This document shows, one piece after another, positions 18,445-31,591 of a DNA stretch of 64,000 nucleotides. The translations under genes and the position numbers were made by a program. The notes under the pieces were generated by a model, which did no database searches, was not told the origin of the DNA, and worked only from the letters and a program-made list of their open reading frames with translations. The stretch is from DATATJ01 sp963789075 (GTDB taxonomy: Bacteria; Acidobacteriota; Vicinamibacteria; Vicinamibacterales; CAVVIG01), in contig CAWBJQ010000011.1 of assembly GCA_963789075.1 (NCBI GenBank), forward strand, positions 166,727 through 230,726, written 5' to 3'. Position 1 is the first letter of the stretch; every line of letters begins with the position of its first letter.

Positions 18445-19167
18445 ATGATCGAGGCACCGGTGACGCCTTCGAGCAACGAGCGAGAGCCGGTCATAGATCC
18501 CCGACGCGACCGTCGGCGACGCATGCTGCGCCGTCCGACCTTTCCGGCCGTGCTCGGCATGCTGGTCGCGCTCATCGTGATCGTGCCGCTGGTCGAGGAG
18601 CTGGGCCACCTGCGTGCGGGCCGGATGCTCGGTCTGGCTGGCCTGACGGTCCCGATTCTGGCGGTGGCCGCGGCAAGCGATCGCCAGGGGCATCGTCGCG
18701 TCGCCTTCGCCTTGGCCGCGATCTCGGCCCTGGCCAACGGTGCGACGCTGCCAGACTGGGGCGTTCCGTTCTGGGCGGGCAGCGGCGCCTCGTTGATCTT
18801 CCTCGCGTATACGACGTACCTCGTGCTGGGCATCGTGCTGCGAAGCGCGCGCGTGACCAAGGAGATCGTGGCGGGCGCGCTCGCCAGCTACGTGATGATC
18901 GGCTTGACCTGGGCGATCGCGTTCGGCGTCGTCGAAACGCGCTGGCCCGGCTCGATTCACTTCGCCGGAGACAACCCCGAGGCGCGCTTCTCGGATCTCC
19001 TGTATTTCAGCTACGTCTCGCTGCTGACGATTGGCTACGGCGACATCACGCCCGTGTCGGCGGCCGCTCGCACGCTCGTCGTGCTCGAAGGACTGCTCGG
19101 CATGGCGTTCACGACGGTGCTGCTCGCCGTGCTGGTCGCCAAGGCCCTGCGCGGAGAAGACGAATGA
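18445..19167 (+). CDS. Ion channel of the two-TM potassium channel family
   Basis: 240 residues with several membrane helices. The pore loop FSYVSLLTIGYGDITP contains the K+ selectivity filter TIGYGD, and the last helix is LVVLEGLLGMAFTTVLLAVLVAKAL. Four extra N-terminal helices precede it (residues about 30-130). There is no RCK or cyclic-nucleotide domain, so gating is unknown. The start at 18445 (MIEAPVTPS) is preceded by a run of six Gs. Its stop overlaps the start of the AI-2E permease gene (ATGA), so the two are translationally coupled. Confidence 0.9.
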   Translation: MIEAPVTPSSNEREPVIDPRRDRRRRMLRRPTFPAVLGMLVALIVIVPLVEELGHLRAGRMLGLAGLTVPILAVAAASDRQGHRRVAFALAAISALANGATLPDWGVPFWAGSGASLIFLAYTTYLVLGIVLRSARVTKEIVAGALASYVMIGLTWAIAFGVVETRWPGSIHFAGDNPEARFSDLLYFSYVSLLTIGYGDITPVSAAARTLVVLEGLLGMAFTTVLLAVLVAKALRGEDE

Positions 19168-20255
19168 CCGCTACACAAGCCACGCTCACCCCGGCGGATG
19201 TCCCTCGCGCGACGCTGGGTGTTCTGATCATCGTCGTCCTGATCGCGTTGACGATCTGGATTCTGCGGCCCTTCCTCGGCGCCATTGTCTGGGCCTTGAT
19301 GATCGTCGTGGCGACGTGGCCCATCATGCGACAGCTGCAGGCGTGGCTGTGGGGCAGCCGGGCGCTGGCCGTTGCGGCCATGACCGGGGCGTTGCTCCTC
19401 CTGCTGGTCCTGCCGTTCTCGATCGCCATCGCCACGATCGTCTCCAACTCTGGTGAGATCGTCGAATGGGCCGCGACGCTGCGGTCGTTCACGCTGCCGC
19501 CACCACCCGACTGGCTGAGCACGGTACCCCTCGTCGGGACCCGGGCAGTTGAGGCGTGGCAGAAGATCGCCGCCAGTCAGCTCGCCGACGTCGCGTCGGC
19601 GGCGACGCCCTATGCCACGGCGGCCATTCAGTGGATAGCGAGCACGATGCGAGGCGTGGGCTGGCTGCTCGTGCAGGTTCTGCTCACGCTCGCCATTGCC
19701 GCCGTGATGTACGTGAAGGGCGAGCGCGCGGCCGATGGACTGCTCCGCTTCGGCCGGCGGCTCGCAGGCGAAGCTGGCGACCGCGTTGTGCGGCTCGCCG
19801 CACAGGCCATCCGTGGCGTGGCGCTCGGCGTGGTCGTCACGGCATTGGCGCAGGCCGTGCTGGTCGGCATCGGCCTGACGGCGGCCGGCGTGCCCTTTGC
19901 GGCGCTGCTTTCCATGGTGGCCTTGGTCTTGTGCATCGCCCAGCTCGGCCCGGTGCTCGTGCTTGCTCCCGCGGTGATCTGGCTGTACTGGCAGGGCGCG
20001 GCCTGGGCCGCGACCGGCCTGCTGATCTGGACGCTGGTGGTCGGCCCGCTCGACAATATCTTGCGCCCGATCCTGATGACCAAAGGCGCGGATTTGCCGA
20101 TGATGCTGATGTTCGCCGGCGTGATAGGTGGACTGCTCGCGTTCGGGCTGATCGGCATATTCGTCGGCCCCGTCGTGCTCGCCGTGAGCTACACGCTGCT
20201 CGGCGCATGGATGGCGATCCCGCCGAATGCCCCCGCCATGAGCGACGTTCAATGA
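19164..20255 (+). CDS. AI-2E family transporter (YdiK/PerM-type)
   Basis: 363 residues with the 7-8 membrane helices of the AI-2E exporter superfamily. Characteristic stretches are LRPFLGAIVWALMIVVATWPI near the N-terminus, the amphipathic middle (RLAGEAGDRVVRLAAQAIRGV) and the C-terminal GPVLVLAPAVIWLYWQG with LDNILRPILM. Family members have been linked to autoinducer export or Na+/H+ antiport, so substrate cannot be deduced. It overlaps the potassium channel gene by four bases, which favours an ion-homeostasis role here; that is inference. Confidence 0.88.
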   Translation: MTATQATLTPADVPRATLGVLIIVVLIALTIWILRPFLGAIVWALMIVVATWPIMRQLQAWLWGSRALAVAAMTGALLLLLVLPFSIAIATIVSNSGEIVEWAATLRSFTLPPPPDWLSTVPLVGTRAVEAWQKIAASQLADVASAATPYATAAIQWIASTMRGVGWLLVQVLLTLAIAAVMYVKGERAADGLLRFGRRLAGEAGDRVVRLAAQAIRGVALGVVVTALAQAVLVGIGLTAAGVPFAALLSMVALVLCIAQLGPVLVLAPAVIWLYWQGAAWAATGLLIWTLVVGPLDNILRPILMTKGADLPMMLMFAGVIGGLLAFGLIGIFVGPVVLAVSYTLLGAWMAIPPNAPAMSDVQ

Positions 20256-20267
20256 TGTTTTGTCTTG

Positions 20268-20310
20268 CGCTTGCCCGCGGCAAGCGGGTTCACAAAACCG
20301 AATCGGTTTT
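20268..20310. terminator. Bidirectional terminator with two hairpins
   Basis: Between two convergent genes. The first hairpin is gcttgcc-cgc-ggcaagc (20269-20285). The second is aaaaccga-a-tcggtttt (20294-20310); it has an A tract on one side and a T tract on the other, so it can act in both directions. Confidence 0.75.
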
Positions 20311-20336
20311 CGTCCTGCCGCGCATCGGTCGTACGC

Positions 20337-22004
20337 TCACGCTTTCGTGAGCATGACGATGACCGGGCCCCAGGCCGTCAGGATGATGTTCCCGATTGCG
20401 TAGGGCACGGTGTATCCGAGAACAGGGATCTTGCTTTCTGCTTCGTCCTGGATCGCTCGCAGCGCTGCCGTGACGGTTCCCGCCCCGGCGGCGGCGCCCA
20501 ACAGGATCACCGGGTTCATCTTCAGGATGTGGCGTCCGAACAGCAGCGCCACCATGTGCGGCGTGGCCGCGACAATGAACCCGACGAGCAGCAGGCTCGG
20601 CCCGGTCTGGCGAAGCCCGGCAACGAACGTCGGGCCCGCGGTCAATCCGACGATGCCGATGAAGACAGCAAGGCCAACGGTGTCGAAGATCCAGAGGGCC
20701 GGTTCCGGGATTCTGCCGAACGTCGGATACACCGAGCGCAACCAGCCGAAAACCAGTCCCATGATGAGCGCACCTCCACTCGTCGTGAGCGTGAGCGGAA
20801 GCCCTCCGACCGTGAGCGTCAACAGTCCAACGAGACCGCCGACCACAATGCCCAGGCCGAGGAACACCACGTCCGACTCACTGGATGGACGCTCGATGTA
20901 GCCCAGCGCCTTTCCGGTGCGCTCGACGTCGCGCGCAGCGCCGGCGAGCCGGAGAAGGTCGCCCCGGTTGATGATGGTTTCGGCACCGAAGGGAATTTCC
21001 TCGCCGCCACGGATCAATTTCACGAGGGCGACGCCTCGCCCGTGTTGCTGGGCCAGCACCATAAGTGGTTGCTCCGTCACCTCTCGCTTCGTCACCACTA
21101 CGTCGAGCGTCGCGAACGGAAAGTCAAGCAGCTCAGGGTCCTCGATTTCCTCTCGAAGTGGCAGGCTTCCACCGAGCAGCACTCTCCGCCGGGCCGCAAT
21201 GGCTACGACGTCACCCGAATGTAAAATGGTTTCCGGGTTGGCGTCGATGAGCTCCGCACCTCGTCGGATGCGTTCCACGAAGGTGCGCTCGGGGTTCGCG
21301 GAGCGCTCGAGATCGGCCACTGTCCGGCCCGCCGCGCCATCCGCCAGGCGATACGCACGGATGCTCCATTCCTTGTACGCCATGTGAACCTCGTCTGACG
21401 AGTGGCCCATTGACACCTGACTCGCCAGTTTCCGGCTCTCTGCCTTCAGGTCGACTCGAAGCAGACGGGGCGCCCCAGCCGACAGAAACCAGACGACGAA
21501 TCCTGTGCCGACGAGGTAGCTGACAGCGTAGGCCACGGGAATGTTGTTCTTCAGCCTCGTCTTCTCGGCCACTGGCAGATCGAGCCGGTCGATCATGTCG
21601 CTTGCGGTGCCGATGACGGTCGATTCAGTGAACGCCCCGGCCATGAGGCCTGCGGCGGTTCCGCTGTCGTAGCCAAGCACTCGCGCCGCCACGACCGTCG
21701 TCAGTAGACTCGTCACACAGAACACGACCGTCAGCGTGACCTGGCTCAGCGCACTCTTCTTCAGGCCGCGAAAGAATTGAGGCCCGACCTTATAGCCGGT
21801 GGCAAACAGGAAGAGCGAGAAGAACACCGATTTGACCGTGGGATCGACCTTGATGTTGAGTTGTCCGATGAGCACGCCCGCGATGAGCGTGCCCACGACG
21901 TTCCCCAGTTTGAATGACCCTATCCGGATCCGACCAATCACGAACCCCGCGGCCAGAGTCAGAAAGATCGCCAATTCCGGGTGGTTTCGAAGAACAGTCA
22001 ACAT
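20337..22004 (-). CDS. Aspartate:alanine exchanger family protein (AspT-like), copy 1
   Basis: 555 residues with the family architecture. An N-terminal membrane half runs from FLTLAAGFVIGRIRIGSFKLG with GTLIAGVLIGQLNI. Two RCK_C/TrkA_C-like cytosolic modules follow (for example VVAIAARRRVLLG and GRGVALVKLIRGGEEIPFGA). A C-terminal membrane half has GGLPLTLTTSGGALIMGLVFGW and GRIPEPALWIFDTVGLAVFIGIVGL. AspT itself exchanges aspartate for alanine and so generates proton-motive force; many relatives have unknown substrates. It lies 60 bases after the SulP gene in the same direction as the ATP synthase operon, and probably belongs to it. It is paralogous to 39544-41294. Confidence 0.88.
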   Translation of the reverse strand: MLTVLRNHPELAIFLTLAAGFVIGRIRIGSFKLGNVVGTLIAGVLIGQLNIKVDPTVKSVFFSLFLFATGYKVGPQFFRGLKKSALSQVTLTVVFCVTSLLTTVVAARVLGYDSGTAAGLMAGAFTESTVIGTASDMIDRLDLPVAEKTRLKNNIPVAYAVSYLVGTGFVVWFLSAGAPRLLRVDLKAESRKLASQVSMGHSSDEVHMAYKEWSIRAYRLADGAAGRTVADLERSANPERTFVERIRRGAELIDANPETILHSGDVVAIAARRRVLLGGSLPLREEIEDPELLDFPFATLDVVVTKREVTEQPLMVLAQQHGRGVALVKLIRGGEEIPFGAETIINRGDLLRLAGAARDVERTGKALGYIERPSSESDVVFLGLGIVVGGLVGLLTLTVGGLPLTLTTSGGALIMGLVFGWLRSVYPTFGRIPEPALWIFDTVGLAVFIGIVGLTAGPTFVAGLRQTGPSLLLVGFIVAATPHMVALLFGRHILKMNPVILLGAAAGAGTVTAALRAIQDEAESKIPVLGYTVPYAIGNIILTAWGPVIVMLTKA

Positions 22005-22063
22005 GGTCGTCGCCTCTGACACTCCGCTTCCGGCGTGCCTGTTAGGAACGCGGCCGCGTACGT

Positions 22064-23783
22064 TTACGCCAACCCGCGTTCCTTCGCCACTGCTGCAGCC
22101 GCCGAGGCCTGCCACACCGACACGACCCGGTGGATGGTCTGGCCGGACTCGAGCGAGCCGTGCTCGCGCTCGAACCCGATCCGACGAAGTGCACTGCGCA
22201 CTTCACCGTGGACTTCGGCCACCCGGAACGCCACGCCGCGCGCGAGGAAGGTCCTGTGCAGATCGGCGAGCAGTTCGGCGCCTGCGAGATCGATCCTCGG
22301 CACCACGCCAAGGTAGAAGACGACGAGCCGGATCGCATCCCGCCGAGCGGCGAGGAGTTCGAACAGCCGGTCGCGGACGTATTCGACGTTGAAGTACAGC
22401 AGGGCCGACTCACAGCGGACCACGAAGACGCCGGGCGTCGTGTCGTTCTCCGGATGGCGCAACCGATCGGCGAAATGGGTCGTGTCGGGGACTCTGGCCA
22501 GCTCGGTGACGCGGGGCTGGGCGGCCTGCCGGAGCAGGAGGACAATCGAGATGGCGACGCCGATCAGCACGCCGTTGACCGGCCCGGATCCCAGCACGCC
22601 CAGGAACGCCGCCATCGCCACGAAGAACTCCGCCGCGGCTGAACCGCCAGATGTGTCGCAGCGCGGCGATGTCCACGAGACCGGTCACGGCAGCGAGGAC
22701 GATGGCCGCCAGCACGGGCTGCGGGAGATTCCGCAACAGCCCCGATGCGAAGAGCGCGACGATCAGCATGAAGAGGGCGGCGATCAGTCCCGACAGCGGT
22801 GTGCGGGCGCCGGCGCTCTCGTTGACGAGCGACTGCGACATGCCGCCACTCACTGGAAACCCGCGGCCGAGCCCCGCAGCGAGATTCGCGGCGCCAATCG
22901 CCAGAATCTCTGCGGTTGGCATCGAACCGATTGCCGTGCTTCTGGGAGAACATTCGGCCGATGGCCGACGTCTCCACGGCCGCAAGGACGAAGCCCGCGA
23001 GCGCCAGCGGCACGAGCTCGTTGAGGTCGCTCCGGCTGACGAGCGGCAGCCCCAGCGACGGCAGGCCGCGTGGCACGTTCGCCCAGCAGCGCGACGCCCT
23101 GCGCCTCGAGATTCAGCAGTCGCGCCGCGACAATGCCACCGATCGACGACGAGAAAGGCCACCGGGCGGTTTTTCATCCAGAGCTTGCCGGCGAGGAGCA
23201 CCGCCAGCGCCGCCACGCCGAGCGAGCAGCCGACGTCCGATGCGTGTCACTCACGTGCCCGATGAAATACGCCGAACGCTCCCAGAAGTCGCCCTGCGTC
23301 CCCTTGAAGCCGAACAGCTTGGGAAGCTGTGTGCTCGCCAGGTAGAACGCCAGGCCGACCTTGAAGCCAACGAGGACCGTCTCGGAGAAGAAGCCGACGG
23401 CGCTGCCGGCTCGGACGAGCCACGCCACAACGGCAATCGACGCGATCATCAGGGTGACGCACGCGGCCAGCGCCGCATGCCGGGCCGGATCGCCGCCGCT
23501 CAGCGCGCCGACCGAGGCGCCGATCAGGAGCGACATCGCCGAGGTGACGGTGACGACTGTGTGCTTCGAACTGCAGAAGAGCCAGAACACGAGCCCTGAA
23601 AAGAGGCAGGCGTAGAGACCCGCTTCGGGCGGCAGACCGGCGAGCGACGCATCGCCAATGCCCGCGGGCAGGAGATAGGCAAACGAGCGTCAGACCGGCG
23701 ACCAGATCCGGCCGCAACCACCGCGCCTCGTATGCGCGCAGCCAGTCGGGAATCGCCGGACTCGACGAAAGGCGTCTGGTCAT
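22064..23783 (-). CDS. SulP-family anion transporter with STAS domain, multiply frameshifted
   Basis: The whole family layout can be followed through about six frame changes. The N-terminus is IPDWLRAYEARWLRPDLVAGLT, followed by membrane segments (VVTVTSAMSLLIGASVGAL, AVGFFSETVLVGFKVGLAFY). The conserved NLAAGLGRGFPVSGGMSQSL, then LAAIVLAAVTGLVD, and finally a STAS domain (VFVVRCESALLYFNVEYVRD, RIDLAGAELLADLH) come next. SulP proteins move sulfate, bicarbonate or, as in E. coli DauA, C4-dicarboxylates including aspartate. The start at 23783 overlaps the atpC stop (ATGA), so translation is coupled to the ATP synthase operon. Confidence 0.85.
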
Positions 23784-24194
23784 ATCCTGCGCCGCCGCCG
23801 GATCTGCAACTGCGCCAGCGAGCGGACGAGCGACGCGTTGACGGTCGCCACTTCTTCGTCGGAGATCTTGTCGCGCAGTCGGGCCGCGGCGCGCTGCGCG
23901 CGCCTCTTCGGCCTTGGCCTCGTCGATGCTCTCCGCCGGAATCGCCATGTCGGTGACGATGGCGACGTGGTCGCCGCGTGATCTCGACCAGACCCTCGCC
24001 GACGGCGAAGAAACGTCTCCGCGGCCGCCCCGGCGCACGATGATCTCACCGGGCACGACCTGCGTGATCAGCGGCACGTGCTGCGGATAGACGCCGATCT
24101 GCCCCTCGACGGCAGGCAGCGTGACCATGTGGACGTCTTCGGAGAAGACCGTGCCTTCCGGCGTGACGATTTCGAGTTTCAGCGTGTCGGCCAT
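23780..24194 (-). CDS. atpC: ATP synthase epsilon subunit, frameshifted
   Basis: The epsilon subunit couples the rotor to F1 and can inhibit ATP hydrolysis. The N-terminal beta-sandwich is clear: LKLEIVTPEGTVFSEDVHMVTLPA, EGQIGVYPQHVPLIT and VVPGEIIVR. After a frame change near 24000 come HVAIVTDMAIPAESIDEAKAEEA and the C-terminal helices ISDEEVATVNASLVRSLAQLQIRRRRR. It starts at 24194, 15 bases after atpD, and its TGA overlaps the ATG of the SulP gene. Confidence 0.9.
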
Positions 24195-24209
24195 GCCAGG
24201 TCACTCTCG

Positions 24210-25618
<1,409 letters not shown>

Positions 25619-26515
25619 ACGCTGATACGCCTCGAGCTCATTGCGGACCTGGCCGCCGGCGATTTCCAGCAGTTCCTTCGTGATGTTGCCCTGGCGCAGC
25701 TTGTTGTATTCGAGCGTCAGGTCCTTGATCAGCTCGCTTGGCGTTGTCGGTCGCGTTCTTCATCGACACCATGCGCGCGCTCTGCTCGCTCGCCTTGGCG
25801 TTCAGCAGCACGTGGTAGATGAAGATGTTGAGGTAGTGGCGCGAGCAGGTAGCCGAGGACGACCTCCGGCGCTCGGCTCGAACACGATCTCGGCGGTGTC
25901 GGCGGCGAGCGCCTCTTCCGCTTCGGCGCCCGGCACTTGCACGCCCGTGATCTCGCCGACCGGCAGAAACTCGATGGTCACCGGCCTGCTGCGTCAGCGT
26001 GTTGACGAACCGCGTGGCGACGATCGTGCACCTCGTCGACTTCGCCCTTCAGGAAGAGGTCGCGCGCCAGCGCCGCGATCGCCCGCGCCTCGGCGAAACG
26101 TCGGCGTGTCGCCGTAGGGGAACTCGGCGATCAGGCTGCCGCGCGTGCGCGCGACGAACTGCGCGGCCTTGCGGCCGGCCGTGATGAAGACCGTCGTCTC
26201 CGGATCGAACTCCGCGGCCAGGCGGAACACGTTGCTGTTGAGCGCGCCGCACAGCCCCTTGTCGCGCCGCGACCAGAATGACCGCGCGCTTGCGGACCGG
26301 CGCGCACCTCCAGCAGCGGATGCTTGAAATCGATCGCGCGCGTCGTCGCGCTGCGCTGGATGCGGTACAGCAGTCGCGACGAACGGCCGCACGTCGAGCG
26401 CGGCCTGCTGCGCCTTGCGCATCTTCGACGCCGCCACCATCTGCATCGCCTTGGTGATCTGCGCCGTGCTGCTGATCGACCTGATGCGCCGGCGGATGTC
26501 GCGGGTGCTGGCCAT
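25619..26515 (-). CDS. atpG: ATP synthase gamma subunit, frameshifted
   Basis: The central stalk of F1. The N-terminus STRDIRRRIRSISSTAQITKAMQMVAASKM is a textbook gamma start, followed by SDKGLCGALN-type sequence (DKGLCGALNSNVF). The C-terminal helix (NKLRQGNITKELLEIAGGQ) can be read at 25660-25720. The middle is split over three frames. The exact stop is unclear because the C-terminal frame runs without a stop into the atpD start; an indel probably hides the true end. Confidence 0.9.
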
Positions 26516-26518
26516 GAC

Positions 26519-28059
<1,541 letters not shown>

Positions 28060-28086
28060 GTCGTCCTCAGTCTCACTGTCCGGCAT

Positions 28087-28490
28087 TCACAGGCGCGCTT
28101 CGAGCGCGGCCAGCCTGGCTCGCACGCTGCCGTCGTACACGTCGCTGCCGACCTCGGATGCGCATGCCGCCGATGAGTCGCGGATTCACCTCGAACGACG
28201 TGTCGAGCCCCTGACCGTAGGCACGCGCGAGTCTGGCCTGCGACGTCGATCGCGCAGGTCGTCGGGCAAGCGGCGTGGCGCTCTCGACGATCGCGCGGTG
28301 CGCGTCGCGATCGAGCCGCACCAGCCGCAGCAAGTCGCGCCAGGATCGCGAGCGTGCCACGGCGGCCAGACGCCGACAATCCGCTCGCACCACCTGCCGG
28401 ACCCGCGCCGTCGTCGAGCCGGTCCATCGACCTGACACCAGCCGGAACAGTTGTCGCGCGGTTCGCCTCGTCTTCGTGGTCGCCTTCATC
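28087..28490 (-). CDS. atpH: ATP synthase delta subunit (OSCP), frameshifted
   Basis: The delta subunit joins the peripheral stalk to F1. The start MKATTKTRRTARQLFRLV at 28490 matches the helical N-terminal domain. The C-terminal part LARAYGQGLDTSFEVNPRLIGGMRI has the hallmark F-x-V-(N/D)-P-x-LIGG-(F/M) motif. The last codons AALEARL end at 28087-28089. At ~134 residues it is shorter than the usual ~175, though several indels in the middle may hide residues. Confidence 0.85.
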
Positions 28491-28512
28491 CTCGGCTCCG
28501 TCTCATCGCGGG

Positions 28513-29070
28513 CTACTGCGCCAGTTGCCTGGCCGTCTCTTCGGCCAGGCGACGCTGATCGTCGGCCGTCAGGATCTTGCCGGTGACCGACGCCGTCGTC
28601 TGCACGACGAGGCGCCCGACTTCGCGCTTGAGTTCGGCGAGCATCCTGCGCGCGTTCCTGCGTCCGCGGCGTCATGCGCGCTGCAGCGACGATCTGCTCG
28701 GCGGCGGCGATCGCCTTCTGCGTTTCCTGTCGGCCTGCACGCGGGCGGCCGCGGCGCGGGCCTCGTCGATCAGCTGCGTTGCCGTCCGCGCCGGCGCGTC
28801 GGTCAGGATGTCCTGGCGCTGCGCTCTCGATCCGCGCCAGCGCGGCGTTGATCTTCTCGGCGTTGGCCAGACCGCTGCGCGATCTGCTCGCCGCCGCGCC
28901 TCGAGCATCCGCAGAATCGGCTTGTAGGCGAGCCAGTACAGCAGCGCGCACACGATGCCGAAGCTGATCGATCTGGGCGCTCAGGTGCGGCCAGTCCACG
29001 CCGAACGTCGCGGGCGATCTTCTCGACCTGTCCGCCGCTCTCGCTGCGACCTGCAGTGCAGAGTCAGCAT
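28513..29070 (-). CDS. atpF: ATP synthase subunit b, frameshifted
   Basis: The peripheral stalk of FO. A single membrane helix (CALLYWLAYKPILRMLEAR) is followed by a long charged coiled coil. The coil is spread over frames with pieces such as LANAEKINAALARIES, QRQDILTDA, TQLIDEARAAAARVQ and ETQKAIAAAEQIVAAA. It ends EETARQLAQ at 28513. The first part (FGVDWPHLSAQI) precedes the helix, as in soluble-start b subunits. No b' duplicate is present. Confidence 0.85.
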
Positions 29071-29114
29071 GATCGCGAACTCGTCGTCCGGCGCGGCACG
29101 CCCGCAGCGCGCCT

Positions 29115-29309
29115 CTACTTATCGACGAGGAAGAGCGCGTAGAAGACGATCGCTTCAGCGAAGGCGATGGCCAGAATCGACTGGACCATGATCTTCGTGG
29201 ACGCGCCGGGATTGCGCCCGACGGCGCTCGAGGCGCCTTCATGCCGATCAGCCCGACGCCGATCGCGGCGCCCAGCGCTGCGAGACCGACGTGCAAGCTT
29301 GCCGATCAT
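29115..29309 (-). CDS. atpE: ATP synthase subunit c, frameshifted
   Basis: The rotor-ring subunit. Read across two indels it gives MIGKLHVGLAALGAAIGVG, then LIGMKA, then the polar loop VGRNPGAS, then the second helix IMVQSILAIAFAEAIVFYAL. The carboxylate Glu in FAEAIVFY is the ion-binding residue. It is followed by Ala-Ile rather than Ser/Thr, and the first helix shows no Gln, which suggests a proton-type rather than sodium-type ring; this is inference from a damaged sequence. SD AGAAAGGA lies upstream of 29309. Confidence 0.88.
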   Translation of the reverse strand: MIGKLARRSRSAGRRDRRRADRHEGASSAVGRNPGASTKIMVQSILAIAFAEAIVFYALFLVDK

Positions 29310-30235
29310 CTGCGTATCCTTTCTGCATGTCGCCGGCCTTGACACGGCTCACGGTCATTCAGTTCCGACGCGCCGTGCACACCGCCGGTCGCCGCGGGTC
29401 CGGCTTCTTCGTGCTGGCAGATCAGCAGCGTGAAGACGGCGGTCAGCAGCATGAAGACCAGCGCCTGCACCAGCCCGACGAGCAGCTCCATGAAATAGAA
29501 CGGAATCGGCACCAGCCAGCCGAGCCCCGGCACGATCCGTCGCCATCGTTTCCAGCATGTTCTCGCCGGCGAACACGTTGCCGTAGAGCCGGAAGCTCAG
29601 CGACACCGGCCGGAAGAGGATCGAGACGATCTCGAGGCAGCCGGCCGCGAAGAACACCACGATCATCAGCAGCCTTGAGCAGTCCCGTGCTCTCGCCCTT
29701 CGGCGCGAAGAGCTCCTTGGCGCATCCCGCGAACGCCGACTTCCTGCAGGGCCCAGACAATCCAGCACGCGAAGAACACCAGCGCCATCGCGAGCGTCAT
29801 GTTGAGGTCGGCGTTGGCGCCGCGAAACAGCGGCTCGATCGATCGCGAAGCCCTCGGCGGTCTGGTGGCCCCACCCGATCGTGCCGACGCCGGGAAGCAG
29901 GCCGACCCAGTTGGTGGCGAGAATGAAGATGAAGATGGTGCCGAAGAACCAGAACGTCCGCTCGACGAGGTGCCGGCCGATGATGCCTTCGAGCAAGTCG
30001 TAGAGACTCTCGACGAGCCATTCCAGGAAGTTCTGCGCGCTCCCCGGCACCTGCTGTCATGCTTCCGCGTCGCCAGCTGCGCGAAGACGATGAGACCCAC
30101 CGCCACGATCCAGGTGACGATCATGGAGTTCGTGATCGGAAAGCCGAAGGGCCGCGCGATCTCCACCGCCATCTGCGGGAGGCCGTGTTCCACCGGGTCG
30201 GCAAGACTCCGAGCGACAAGGTCGAGAGCGTCCAT
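29306..30235 (-). CDS. atpB: ATP synthase subunit a, frameshifted
   Basis: The stator channel subunit. The N-terminus (EHGLPQMAVEIARPFGFPITNSMIVTWIVAVG), FLEWLVESLYDLLEGIIG, TFWFFGTIFIFILATNWVGLLPG and SFRLYGNVFAGENMLE are all present in different frames. The essential Arg is in LSFRLYGN. The C-terminal helices read PIPFYFMELLVGLVQALVFMLLTAVF. As read, its stop overlaps the atpE start by four bases. No atpI gene is seen upstream. Confidence 0.9.
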
Positions 30236-30585
30236 CGCAATCCGATGCGACGTGTGAGCACAGTCCGTACCGCTGGACGAGCGTCGCCCGACGTCCCTCG
30301 AGCACCGCCCAAGCGCCCGCGCACGTTGTTTTGTCGGCCTTCGACCGGCACGGTGAAGCCCGGCATTCTGGATGTTCTCCGCGATGCCGGAGGCACGTAC
30401 GGCGCCGGATCGACGCCGAGCCCGACTGCGGCTCGAAACTGCCGGCCTCGTCGTGAGTGCCAGATCGGACCGGTCTCGGCACGGCTACTGCACTTCAGCG
30501 GCTCGGTTGCGTCGAGGATCTCCACGACGAGACGGCCGACGCATGACCGCGGGCGATCCGTGTGTACGGCTAATGGAGATTGGCC
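30236..30585. other. Divergent promoter region between atpB and ppk2
   Basis: 350 bases with no recognisable gene on either strand. In particular there is no membrane-helical frame that would be atpI upstream of atpB. It must contain the promoters of the ATP synthase operon and of ppk2; no boxes or operators could be assigned by eye. Confidence 0.5.
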
Positions 30586-31359
30586 ATGAAACGGGCGAAG
30601 TACGAAAGAGAGCTGGGGAAACTGCAGGTTCGGCTGGCCCACCTTCAGCGATGGGTCAAAGAGGCCGGCCTGCGCGTCATTGTCGTCTTCGAAGGGCGCG
30701 ACGGCGCAGGCAAGGGCGGCACGATTCGAGCGATCACCGAACGGCTCAGCCCCCGCGTCTTCAGGGTCGTCGCACTGCCGGCTCCCTCCGATCGCGAGAA
30801 GTCACAGGTGTACATGCAGCGTTACCTGCAGCACTTCCCGGCGGCTGGCGAAGTGGTGATCTTCGATCGAAGCTGGTACAACCGCGCGGGCGTCGAAATC
30901 GTGATGGGCTTCTGCACGCCGGAACAGCACAAGCGCTTCCTGGAGACGTGCCCCGAAGTGGAGAAGTTCATCGTTGACGGGGGCACGATCCTGATCAAGC
31001 TGTGGATGGAAGTGGGGAACGCCGAGCAGAAGCGGCGCTTCGAGGCCCGCGTTACGGATCCGCTCCGGCAGTGGAAGCTGAGTCCGATGGACCTGCCCTC
31101 CCGGAAGCGTTGGTACGACTATTCCCGCGCGCGTGACGCCATGTTGAAGAAGACCGATACGCGCTTCGCGCCGTGGCACATCATCCGGTCGGATGACAAG
31201 CGGACGGCGCGCCTGAACACGATCGCTCATCTGCTTTCAGTGATTCCGCACAAGAAACTGCCCGCAAAAAAAGTGAAGCTGCCGAAGCGGTCATCAAAGG
31301 GTGCGTACGACGACGATGCCTCGATCGCGCGCCGGCGCTTCGTGCGCGAACGGTACTGA
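30586..31359 (+). CDS. ppk2: Polyphosphate kinase 2
   Basis: PPK2 transfers phosphate between polyphosphate and nucleotides. It has Walker A GRDGAGKGG (37-45), the lid-type region with SDREKSQVYMQRYLQHFP, and Walker B DRSWYNRAGVE (94-104). These are diagnostic of the one-domain PPK2 family; the 257-residue length agrees. The ATG at 30586 has a GGAG seven bases upstream. It is divergent from the ATP synthase operon. The subclass (ADP or AMP phosphorylating) cannot be decided by eye. The basic tail (KKLPAKKVKLPKRSSKG) is an extension that may bind polyphosphate. Confidence 0.95.
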   Translation: MKRAKYERELGKLQVRLAHLQRWVKEAGLRVIVVFEGRDGAGKGGTIRAITERLSPRVFRVVALPAPSDREKSQVYMQRYLQHFPAAGEVVIFDRSWYNRAGVEIVMGFCTPEQHKRFLETCPEVEKFIVDGGTILIKLWMEVGNAEQKRRFEARVTDPLRQWKLSPMDLPSRKRWYDYSRARDAMLKKTDTRFAPWHIIRSDDKRTARLNTIAHLLSVIPHKKLPAKKVKLPKRSSKGAYDDDASIARRRFVRERY

Positions 31360-31591
31360 GATGCGATCGTGCCGGTGGACCGCCGACGGGACTTTATGCC
31401 AGAACGTTCAGGAGCGATCCCGACCGCGAGAACGGACGCTTCTCGCCCGCGGGGCGCTGGCAGAAGCGCCATCCGCTGGGTGGCCTGTTGGCACATGCCG
31501 CGGAGGAAGGCCGTGTGGTTGGTCGCGCTGGCCCGCAGCCGTCGCCTTTCATGGGTCAGGCGCCAAGTCCTGATCGCCGAAGGGACCCGCA